From JBMOMT01 sp049324835 (GTDB lineage Bacteria > Chloroflexota > Anaerolineae > CAYNKW01), in NCBI GenBank assembly GCA_049324835.1, contig JBMOMT010000035.1, forward strand, positions 36,060 through 100,059: a stretch of 64,000 nucleotides of DNA, written 5' to 3'. The first letter of the stretch is position 1; every line of letters begins with the position of its first letter. The translations under genes and the position numbers were made by a program. Below are positions 31,895 through 38,708 of this stretch, piece after piece. The notes beneath the pieces are model-generated. The model was given only the letters and a program-made list of their open reading frames with translations. It did not search any database and was not told the DNA's origin.

Positions 31895-32914
31895 ATGACC
31901 CGGCTGACAGTGGGTGTCATCGGTCTGGGGGAAATGGGGCGCATCCATGCCCGTAACCTGGCCGCACTGCCCACGGCGAGGCTGCTGGCTGTGGCCAGTC
32001 GACGCCACGAAACCGGCCAGACGGTAGCCTCTGCACTGGATGTTCCGCGGGTGTACACCGATTACCAGGCCCTGCTCGCCGATGGGGATCTGGAAGCCGT
32101 GATCATCGCCGCCAACACCTCGGAGCACGCCGAGTTGATCGTCGCTGCGGCACAGGCGCGTAAGGCGATCTTTGGCGAAAAGCCGGCAGCGCTCACACTA
32201 GACGAGATGGATCGGGCGCTCGAGGCGGTGAGTGCGGCGGGGGTGCCATTCCAGATCGGCTTTATGCGACGCTTCGATCCACCCTACGTGGCCGCCAAAC
32301 GCCAGATGGAGGACGGCGGCATCGGTCGACCGGTGGCTTTTCTGAGCATCAGCCGCGACCCTTGCCTGCCTGCGCCGGAGGACAAGAGTGCACTGGCCAG
32401 AGGTAACCTGTTTCTGGATCTGGGCATCCACGATTACGACCTGGCCGGCTGGCTGATGGGCAGTCGAATCGTAGAGGTGTATGCCACCGGCGGGGCGCTG
32501 GTCTATCCCCAGTTGCACGAGTTTTCAGACCTGGACAACGCTCAGGTGATGCTCCGTTTTGCCGACGGCGCAATCGGAAGCATCAATCTCAGCCGCAACG
32601 CACGTTATGGATACGACGTGCGCACAGAGGTGCTCGGCTCCCGGGGCGCGTTGCACATCGGCCAACTGCGTCAGGTGGCTCTGGATGTGCTCGATGGTGA
32701 GGGGGTACACTTTCAGGTTTATCCCTGGTATCAGGAGCGCTTTGCAGCCGCCTACCGACTGGAGATGGAGCATTTTGTGGCACACGTCCGGGGACAAAAA
32801 GCAGCCCAAGCCACCGGCGAGGAAGGCCGTCTGGCCCTCCAGACAGCCCTGGCGGTGACAGAATCGTTCCGCCATGGCAGGCCGGTCAGTCTGCCGGGCG
32901 AGGGTTCTACATGA
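31895..32914 (+). CDS. Second Gfo/Idh/MocA-family dehydrogenase
   Basis: The 339-residue protein has GVIGLGEMGRIHARNL, the EKP motif (FGEKPAAL), GFMRRFDPPY and DLGIHDYDLAGWL. It is a diverged paralogue of the iolG homologue. ATG at 31895 is chosen because GGAGG lies 9 nt upstream; an in-frame TTG at 31889 is less well placed. Located after the transporter, it likely oxidises another inositol isomer or inositol derivative. Its exact substrate is not determinable here. Confidence 0.82.
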   Translation: MTRLTVGVIGLGEMGRIHARNLAALPTARLLAVASRRHETGQTVASALDVPRVYTDYQALLADGDLEAVIIAANTSEHAELIVAAAQARKAIFGEKPAALTLDEMDRALEAVSAAGVPFQIGFMRRFDPPYVAAKRQMEDGGIGRPVAFLSISRDPCLPAPEDKSALARGNLFLDLGIHDYDLAGWLMGSRIVEVYATGGALVYPQLHEFSDLDNAQVMLRFADGAIGSINLSRNARYGYDVRTEVLGSRGALHIGQLRQVALDVLDGEGVHFQVYPWYQERFAAAYRLEMEHFVAHVRGQKAAQATGEEGRLALQTALAVTESFRHGRPVSLPGEGST

Positions 32915-32940
32915 TGCCCTCCCTGCCACAGGAGGAAAAG

Positions 32941-32978
32941 AAACAGGCCCCGCCAGCAGAACCTAGCGGCGCCTGTTT
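32941..32978. terminator. Terminator-like hairpin between convergent genes
   Basis: AAACAGGC (32941-32948) and GCCTGTTT (32971-32978) form an 8-bp stem with a GC-rich inner portion. The A-rich 5' and T-rich 3' arms allow action on both strands. It separates the plus-strand dehydrogenase from the minus-strand response-regulator gene. Confidence 0.5.
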
Positions 32979-33012
32979 GATGTTGCAATGAACAAGCTAG
33001 ACGAGTTGGTGG

Positions 33013-33849
33013 CTAAGACTCCTGCTCAATGTCGTCGTCGCAGGGCTGCACAGGGGCGCCTTCTGGCACGTGAACCAGCCGCCTGACCACACTCATGAGA
33101 TCGTCCAGCTCAAACGGCTTGACAATGTATTCATAAGCGCCCATAGATTTGGCAACAACGGCATCTCGCCAATCTGCTGCAGCGGTCACGAATACAAAGG
33201 GAATATCCCGCCAGGCCGGATGTGCTTTGACCGCCTCCAGCAGCGCAAAACCATCCACACGAGGCATTTTCACATCGGCCAAAATGAGGTCAGGACTTTC
33301 GTGCTCCAGTAATGTCAGAGCCTCGCGGCCATCCGAGGCCAATATGACCTGAAAGCCTTCCATCTCGAGAGCAAACCGCAAGCCCTTGGCCATCTCCCGA
33401 TTATCGTCGACAACAAGGATCAGAGGCTCCATAGCTATCCTCCCATTCCATGGCAGAGATCTGGGTTCTGATGCAAGCACATGTCGTTCTGCCTTTTTCT
33501 CCCCATTGACGTATCTTGGGATCCTTGGGGCCTCCAAGCGGATCAGGTCATCCTCGAGCAAATTCAGAGCACCGTTGTAGCCAGCTTCTTCTGTACCGTT
33601 GTGGCCATCTTCCTGGCCATCGTGATCCATCCATTCCCACACCTGCAAAGAAAACTGCTGGGCATCTGCCCCCTTGGCGCTGCTCACCAGCCTGGCTTGT
33701 TCAGGTGTGAGGTCGAATCGAAACCCAAACAGACCCTGCTCACAGGCCACGAGAGGATCTTGTACCAAAGCCTCACGAAAGATCGGGCTCACCGCAACAG
33801 CGCCGATCAGGCGGATCAGTTCAGGATATCGATGATATTTGTCATACAT
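33013..33849 (-). CDS. NHLP-like domain joined in frame to a response regulator receiver
   Basis: From the ATG at 33849 the 278-residue frame first encodes a domain (residues of about 8-70: LIGAVAVSPIFREALVQDP to FSLQVWEWM) resembling Os1348/NHLP-clan small proteins. After a polar linker comes a complete receiver domain from residue 140 (VVDD, phospho-Asp in LILADVKMP, Lys in YIVKP). A second ATG at 33432 with GGGAGG upstream could start the receiver alone (139 residues), so two products are possible. The first ATG overlaps the DUF5317 stop (ATGTATGA). No output domain or histidine kinase is nearby. Confidence 0.55.
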   Translation of the reverse strand: MYDKYHRYPELIRLIGAVAVSPIFREALVQDPLVACEQGLFGFRFDLTPEQARLVSSAKGADAQQFSLQVWEWMDHDGQEDGHNGTEEAGYNGALNLLEDDLIRLEAPRIPRYVNGEKKAERHVLASEPRSLPWNGRIAMEPLILVVDDNREMAKGLRFALEMEGFQVILASDGREALTLLEHESPDLILADVKMPRVDGFALLEAVKAHPAWRDIPFVFVTAAADWRDAVVAKSMGAYEYIVKPFELDDLMSVVRRLVHVPEGAPVQPCDDDIEQES

Positions 33850-34444
33850 GGGTCTGCCCTTTCCACGCATTGCGTTTGCCGCTGCGGCCCCCCATCGCAG
33901 AGAAAGGGGTGTGCCAGGCAAAGCGAGCAACACCGATCACTATGAAAACATCCCCTATACTAAAAGCCGTAGGCCAGGGAAAGGGTTTTGGAACCACAAA
34001 TATATCGGACAAAAACCAAAGTCGGGTGTCAGACAACTCCAACACCACATCCTTGGAAAGGCCATGATGAACCGCCGTGAGCCACACGCCATCCCCCAAT
34101 GCAGAAACTGCCTGAGGTGAGATAGGCATTGCTCCACCGTTGATCAAAACGGCTAGCCCGTTGAGCAAAACCCCCATTCCCAACCAAGGAATGCCCGCAA
34201 TTCGACGATTGACCCAGAGCACCCAGATCAACAGTGTGTAGGACACCACAAAGGCGATGCGCGGCCACAGTAATTCAGACGCAGGGGCGGACGGTGCGCC
34301 CATCAGCGGCAACTGCAAAACGAACGCCAGCGGCACCAGCCACAGCCGATGCATCGGCAGGTTGGCTAACACCTGCAGATGCTCTCGACCTCGAAAGACC
34401 CCTGCCGCCAAGACTACTACGAGCAGGACCGCAAATAGGATCAC
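33842..34444 (-). CDS. DUF5317-type membrane protein
   Basis: The 200-residue protein has about five hydrophobic segments, the central NGLAVLINGGAMPIS segment and the LSDIFVVPKPFPWPTAFSIGDVFI segment, which I associate with the DUF5317 family of Chloroflexota and Actinobacteria. No biochemical function is known. Its stop overlaps the start of the NHLP/receiver gene, suggesting that the two products are made together. The gene lies 150 bp after the small-peptide gene; that gap shows only a long-loop inverted repeat. Confidence 0.65.
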   Translation of the reverse strand: MILFAVLLVVVLAAGVFRGREHLQVLANLPMHRLWLVPLAFVLQLPLMGAPSAPASELLWPRIAFVVSYTLLIWVLWVNRRIAGIPWLGMGVLLNGLAVLINGGAMPISPQAVSALGDGVWLTAVHHGLSKDVVLELSDTRLWFLSDIFVVPKPFPWPTAFSIGDVFIVIGVARFAWHTPFSAMGGRSGKRNAWKGQTHV

Positions 34445-34594
34445 CGGCCGCCCTCGTCTATTCCCCTCCCCACGAAGGGTCTGTCAACCATCACTCCGGC
34501 CAAATGGCTCAAGCGATTCTTTTACAGACCCCCAGGCCACAGAGCAATCTGGCGAGTTGAATCGACGTGGATTTAAGATTGCCTGTCCGCTGAT

Positions 34595-34726
34595 CTAGCC
34601 GCCGCCGAGACCAGCATCGGGAGCGCCGCCAGCCAAAGCCATCAGCAAGACACTCCCCAAGATGAGCGAGAGCCGCACATTCTGTGCCGAAAGAAACCGA
34701 CTCACATAGTACCGCAGTTGTTCCAT
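34595..34726 (-). CDS. 43-residue membrane or secreted peptide
   Basis: ATG at 34726 is preceded by GGGAGGCAAGGAA, a strong ribosome site. The peptide has a basic N-terminus (MEQLRYYVSRFL), a hydrophobic core (LSLILGSVLLMALAGG) and a short glycine-rich tail ending GLGGG. It looks like a signal peptide with a small released or exposed C-terminal part. It lies between the BTAD regulator and the DUF5317 gene, and a tandem 12-bp repeat precedes it. No family is recognised; a pheromone or leaderless peptide role is speculation. Confidence 0.6.
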   Translation of the reverse strand: MEQLRYYVSRFLSAQNVRLSLILGSVLLMALAGGAPDAGLGGG

Positions 34727-34780
34727 TTCCTTGCCTCCCTTGCGAAATCGTAAAAGCCCACAGTATGATTCTACCAAATA

Positions 34781-34804
34781 ACAGGATACCAAACAGGATA
34801 CCAA
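34781..34804 (-). promoter_or_regulatory. Tandem 12-bp direct repeat upstream of the small-peptide gene
   Basis: Minus-strand TTGGTATCCTGT occurs twice head to tail, and a third partial TTGGTA follows 3 bp later. The repeat ends 7 bp before a TAGAAT -10 candidate (34773-34768), while no good -35 exists. SARP/BTAD activators bind direct repeats placed this way, and a BTAD regulator gene is adjacent. Confidence 0.55.
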
Positions 34805-34806
34805 AT

Positions 34807-34840
34807 TAAAAAAGAGCGGCCCTCAGAATCTGAGGGCCGC
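34807..34840 (-). terminator. Rho-independent terminator of the BTAD regulator gene
   Basis: The perfect 10-bp stem GCGGCCCTCA / TGAGGGCCGC (34840-34831 and 34825-34816 on the minus strand) has a 5-nt loop and is followed by a T-run. It begins 30 bp after the regulator stop. Confidence 0.88.
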
Positions 34841-34869
34841 CCGATGCGCGCACTTGTAACTCGCCTGTT

Positions 34870-37800
34870 TCAACTCTCGTCCTGACTGAGTAGCTCCAGG
34901 TATACTGCCTCCGTCTCTTGTGTAGGGGTAATACCCATCTCATCGTAAAGATGCTGGGCAAACTGATGGTAAAAGGCCAGAGCCTGCGATCTCTGGCTGG
35001 TGCCGGCATAACTATACAAAAGACCCCGACAGGCCGCCTCGTCGAACTCGTCTACCTCCAATGCCCGTCGATACAGGTCCTGACTCTCACCGTACTCACC
35101 CTGTGACAGGCGCAGCTCTGCCAGGGCATGGACAGCCCTGCGATAACGCTCCTGAAGGTGATGACGCTCGGTTGCACACCACGGCGCGTCGTACTCGGCC
35201 AGGAAATCCCCTTTGTACAATTCCAGAGCCTTCTGATACGCCTCGATTTTCGCCCGGCTATCTCTGGCAGCCTGAGCCTCATCGATCAACTGCTCGAAAA
35301 CCCTCACGTCGTACCAAGACCCTGCCGGCAAGTCGGCGACATAATACCCCTCCTCCTGACGAACGTCCGTGTATAGTCTGCGCAAACGGTAAAGCGCGCT
35401 CTTTAACGAAAGAACTGCGTTGGCAGGGGTAGCATCGGGCCAAAAATCGGCCATGATCTGCTCCCTGTGCACACCTCGCTCGCAATGCAACAACAGATAA
35501 TAGAACAGTTCGCGCACTTTGGGCCTGCCGGTCCTGGCCTCCTCACCACCCAACAAAACCCGATCCTGCCCCAAAGCGAAAATGCGTAGTGGAGGCCGCC
35601 TGGGTTTCTCCTGTCGCTTTGCATGACCCGGCGGGCTGGGCTGTTCTTCGGAACGCTCCAGAATACGGGCCCACCAACCAGAGCGATCGTCCACAGAAGC
35701 CGCATAGGTCAGGAAAGGCCCAAGCTGACGACCCTCTGCTACCAGAAAATCATCGTAGCCCAGTTGCCAGCACAGATCGGCCACCAAGCCCAGATGGCGC
35801 ACCACATCGTGCCGACGCCCCTGAAAATAGGCCAGGTGTGCCAGATGAAAGTGGGCCCGCGCCAATTCGTGCAGATGGCCACTCTGTTCAAAAAACTCTT
35901 TGGCCTGGCCGAGACTCAACCACGATTGCGCCTGCCGGCCCTGGCTTTTCCACAACACCCCCCTGGACAACTCGCACAGGCCGATCTCGAAAGTTGAACC
36001 GTGTACCTTGGCCTTTTCCATCGCTTCCGCGAGCCAGACGATGGCCTGGCTCCAATCGCCGGCGAGCCGACAGATTTCGCCCAGGCCCTGGCGCGCATAA
36101 ACGCTGATCGCGCCCTCGGACACCTCGTCGGCCAGGTCCATGCTGCGACGAAAAGCCTCCAGGGCCTCACGATACTGCCCCGTATCCCGATAAAGATCAC
36201 CCAGACTGGACAGTATCACCGCTTCCATGCGGCGATAGCCCACTCTCTGTGCTTTTTCCAACGCCTGGTGGAACAACTGGTAAGCCTGGGCATAATCGCC
36301 GCGCAGATGGTGAACCACCCCCAGACTGTTCAAAGTGGCCGACCACGAACCCAAACTATTGAGCCGTTCCCAAATACGATTGGCCCGGCGATAGTGGCTT
36401 ACAGCTTGGCGCCACTGGCCCAAAGCACGATAGGCAATGCCCAGCTCGTGGTGAACCCTGGCAGCACGAAAGGGTCGCCCCAGACTCAGGCACTGTTGTA
36501 GAGCCTCCTCAAGACTCTCGGTAGCCCTTTCGATCCGGCCCTCGTAGTAATAGGTGATCCCCAACGTCCGCCTGACCTCGGCGAGCAACTCGGCATCGTC
36601 CAGCCGGGACGCCTCCGAGAGAGCTCGCTGGCACGTTTCCAGAGCCTCCGTGTAGCGCCCCAAAAAACGTAGCGCCGTGGCCTGCAGCATGAGCGCCCAG
36701 GCACCGCCCGAAACATCTCCCGCCTCCACGAAACCCTGGTGTGCCTGGCCGGCAGCGCTCAACGCCGAGCCAGGATCGCCCTGCTCCTCCATGAGTAACA
36801 ACGCCTGGAAATAGATGACGTGTGGATTCGTCTGAGCCAACTCGGCAGGCAGCGCATTCAGCCAGCAACGTAACGTATCCCACTGCCCGGAAGTGAAAAG
36901 GTCTCTGGCCTGGGCTTCAAAAAGCCGCAGCATGGCCTGCGTTTCAAAAGCCAGGGTATAGTGCTCAAAGGCTTCCGCCCACTTTTGCTTCGACTCCCAA
37001 AAAGCCCCCGCGCGGCAGTGCAAGGCCCTCAATCTGGCCCGATCTTCGCGGTAGAGACGATCCAACAAATACTCGCGGAAAAGCTGATGGTAGCGATGCC
37101 AGCCCTGTTCCTCGTCCAAAGGCGCCAGAAAAAGACTGCGGGCGCCAACCTGCGCCAGCATCCTGGCCGAATCGGCGGATTCGCGCAGCGCGTCCAGCGC
37201 CTCGGCGCTCATACGCTCCAGCACCGCGCTTTCCAGGAGAAACGAGCGCAGCTCGGGCGGCTGATCGTCGAACACCTGCTCTGCCAGATAACCATACATG
37301 TACTCTGAGGCCGAACCCCAAGTCGACTCACCCAGCGGCGCTCCCTTTTCAGAGCGCGCCGCCATCAGGATCGCTGTGACCCAACCTTCACACTGATCGG
37401 TCAACTCTGCCACGCGCTCGGCGGAAAGAACAGAACCAAAACTCTGCGCCACAAGCGATTGCGCCTCGTCTGTGGAAAAACGCAGCGAGTACGCATCCAG
37501 CCCCGTCATCTGACCGCGACCGAACAGCAGGGCCTGGTTGGGGAGATGGGGAAACCGTCGGCTGGCGATGATCAGGTGGCAATGCTCGTCCGAGTATTGC
37601 AGCAGATAGGCCAAAAAATCATTGATGGCTCGGACGTCTTCTACGTGATGGTAATCGTCGAGCACGATGGAAAAATAGTCGGGAACCGCCTCGTATAATT
37701 CGTTCACCACCATCGCAGCCAGAGAAGCCCAATCGCGGGCGGGGTTTGGCAGCGCGGCCAGCACCGCCTGGCTCTTGCTGCCGAATTCGGGGCATTGCCG

Positions 37801-38061
37801 CTGGATCGCACTCAGCAGATAGGCAAAAAACGTGCCCGGTTCGCGATCAAAACGATCCAGCGTGTACCAGCAGATAGAAATCTCGGAACGATGCGCAAAA
37901 TCGACCAGTAACGTGGTTTTGCCATAACCGGCAGGCGCCGAGATGGCTACCAGCCGCATGTCGGCAGACTGGTGCAGGAAATCCAACAGCCGAGGCCGGC
38001 TGAGGATCTCGGCAGGTCTGGGTGGCACCTGAATCTTGGCGAGAATCGGTTGAAATCGCAT
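34870..38061 (-). CDS. MalT/LuxR-like ATPase-TPR regulator with OmpR-type and BTAD output domains
   Basis: The 1063-residue protein opens MRFQPILAKIQVPPRP, then a STAND ATPase with Walker A SAPAGYGKTT (42-51) and Walker B-like FSIVLDDYHH. A long alpha-helical TPR array fills about residues 400-800. The C-terminus (from PPLRIFALGQ) is an OmpR-like winged helix (GRPKVRELFYYLLLH) plus BTAD repeats ending with GITPTQETEAVYLELL. Start at 38061 fits two overlapping promoters 40 bp upstream and family N-termini. Such proteins are ATP-dependent activators switched by a ligand bound to the TPR sensor. Ligand unknown; the adjacent small peptide is a candidate. Confidence 0.85.
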   Translation of the reverse strand: MRFQPILAKIQVPPRPAEILSRPRLLDFLHQSADMRLVAISAPAGYGKTTLLVDFAHRSEISICWYTLDRFDREPGTFFAYLLSAIQRQCPEFGSKSQAVLAALPNPARDWASLAAMVVNELYEAVPDYFSIVLDDYHHVEDVRAINDFLAYLLQYSDEHCHLIIASRRFPHLPNQALLFGRGQMTGLDAYSLRFSTDEAQSLVAQSFGSVLSAERVAELTDQCEGWVTAILMAARSEKGAPLGESTWGSASEYMYGYLAEQVFDDQPPELRSFLLESAVLERMSAEALDALRESADSARMLAQVGARSLFLAPLDEEQGWHRYHQLFREYLLDRLYREDRARLRALHCRAGAFWESKQKWAEAFEHYTLAFETQAMLRLFEAQARDLFTSGQWDTLRCWLNALPAELAQTNPHVIYFQALLLMEEQGDPGSALSAAGQAHQGFVEAGDVSGGAWALMLQATALRFLGRYTEALETCQRALSEASRLDDAELLAEVRRTLGITYYYEGRIERATESLEEALQQCLSLGRPFRAARVHHELGIAYRALGQWRQAVSHYRRANRIWERLNSLGSWSATLNSLGVVHHLRGDYAQAYQLFHQALEKAQRVGYRRMEAVILSSLGDLYRDTGQYREALEAFRRSMDLADEVSEGAISVYARQGLGEICRLAGDWSQAIVWLAEAMEKAKVHGSTFEIGLCELSRGVLWKSQGRQAQSWLSLGQAKEFFEQSGHLHELARAHFHLAHLAYFQGRRHDVVRHLGLVADLCWQLGYDDFLVAEGRQLGPFLTYAASVDDRSGWWARILERSEEQPSPPGHAKRQEKPRRPPLRIFALGQDRVLLGGEEARTGRPKVRELFYYLLLHCERGVHREQIMADFWPDATPANAVLSLKSALYRLRRLYTDVRQEEGYYVADLPAGSWYDVRVFEQLIDEAQAARDSRAKIEAYQKALELYKGDFLAEYDAPWCATERHHLQERYRRAVHALAELRLSQGEYGESQDLYRRALEVDEFDEAACRGLLYSYAGTSQRSQALAFYHQFAQHLYDEMGITPTQETEAVYLELLSQDES

Positions 38062-38100
38062 GGAGACAAACTCTTGCGACTTTTTTTTCTGAAGAACTTT

Positions 38101-38136
38101 TTTATAGAGTATACAACAGCCCCGTGCAAAAGACAA
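38101..38136 (-). promoter_or_regulatory. Overlapping promoters of the BTAD regulator
   Basis: Two minus-strand pairs have exact 17-bp spacing: TTGTCT (38136-38131) with TATACT (38113-38108), and TTGCAC (38129-38124) with TATAAA (38106-38101). Either gives a leader of about 35-40 nt before 38061. Confidence 0.65.
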
Positions 38137-38192
38137 GCCAGCGCCGTAGGCCAATCGCCGGTCATTAGACGGAAAAAGACATCCTGGAAATC

Positions 38193-38221
38193 TTGCCCCT
38201 GCCTCTGGAACAGAGTATAAT
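38193..38221 (+). promoter_or_regulatory. Promoter of the response regulator-pbpC genes
   Basis: TTGCCC (38193-38198) and TATAAT (38216-38221) are 17 bp apart, about 60 bp before the TTG start of the response regulator. It diverges from the BTAD regulator promoter. Confidence 0.7.
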
Positions 38222-38282
38222 ACAGTCAGATATTCGTCGGGCTTTTTTTTTCGCGTAATCCACCGGATGGGAGAGACGAGGG

Positions 38283-38708
38283 TTGATAATTCTGGTGGTG
38301 GATGACAATAGCGATTTCCGCGAGATCGTTCGCCTATCGCTTCAAGAAGCCGGTCACGAGGTCCTCGAAGCCGGCAGCAGTCGACAGGCCCTGCAACTGG
38401 CGCGACAGAATCGGCCGCATCTGATCCTGCTCGATATTCTGATGCCCGGCCTCGATGGTTACGAAACGTGTCGCCAATTCAAGACCCACCCTTCCCTCAC
38501 CCAGATCCCCATCATGGTCTTGACGGCATTGGGCGATCCACTGGCGCGCTACAAAGCCCACCAGGCCGGGGCCGACGATTACGCCGCCAAGCCAATATCG
38601 CCCCAGGACCTGCGAGACCGCGTGGAGCGACTGCTGCGCCGCTACGAACTCTTTCACCGCGCCCGCCGCCACCCAGATGACGACACCCCGGAACCGCCAA
38701 CCCCATGA
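38283..38708 (+). CDS. Single-domain response regulator
   Basis: The 141-residue receiver domain has VVDDNSDF, phospho-Asp51 in LILLDILMPG, Thr81 in MVLTALG and Lys103 in YAAKP, with no output domain apart from a Pro-rich tail. TTG at 38283 is the start, with GGGAGAGACGAGGG upstream; no ATG fits. The stop overlaps the pbpC start (ATGA), so a phosphorylation signal may be linked to cell-wall synthesis. No kinase gene is in the window. Confidence 0.8.
   Translation: MIILVVDDNSDFREIVRLSLQEAGHEVLEAGSSRQALQLARQNRPHLILLDILMPGLDGYETCRQFKTHPSLTQIPIMVLTALGDPLARYKAHQAGADDYAAKPISPQDLRDRVERLLRRYELFHRARRHPDDDTPEPPTP

Noticed and set aside
34477..34531. Inverted repeat GGGTCTGT / ACAGACCC as a terminator
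   Set aside because: The loop is 39 nt and no T-run follows on either strand; chance similarity is likely.
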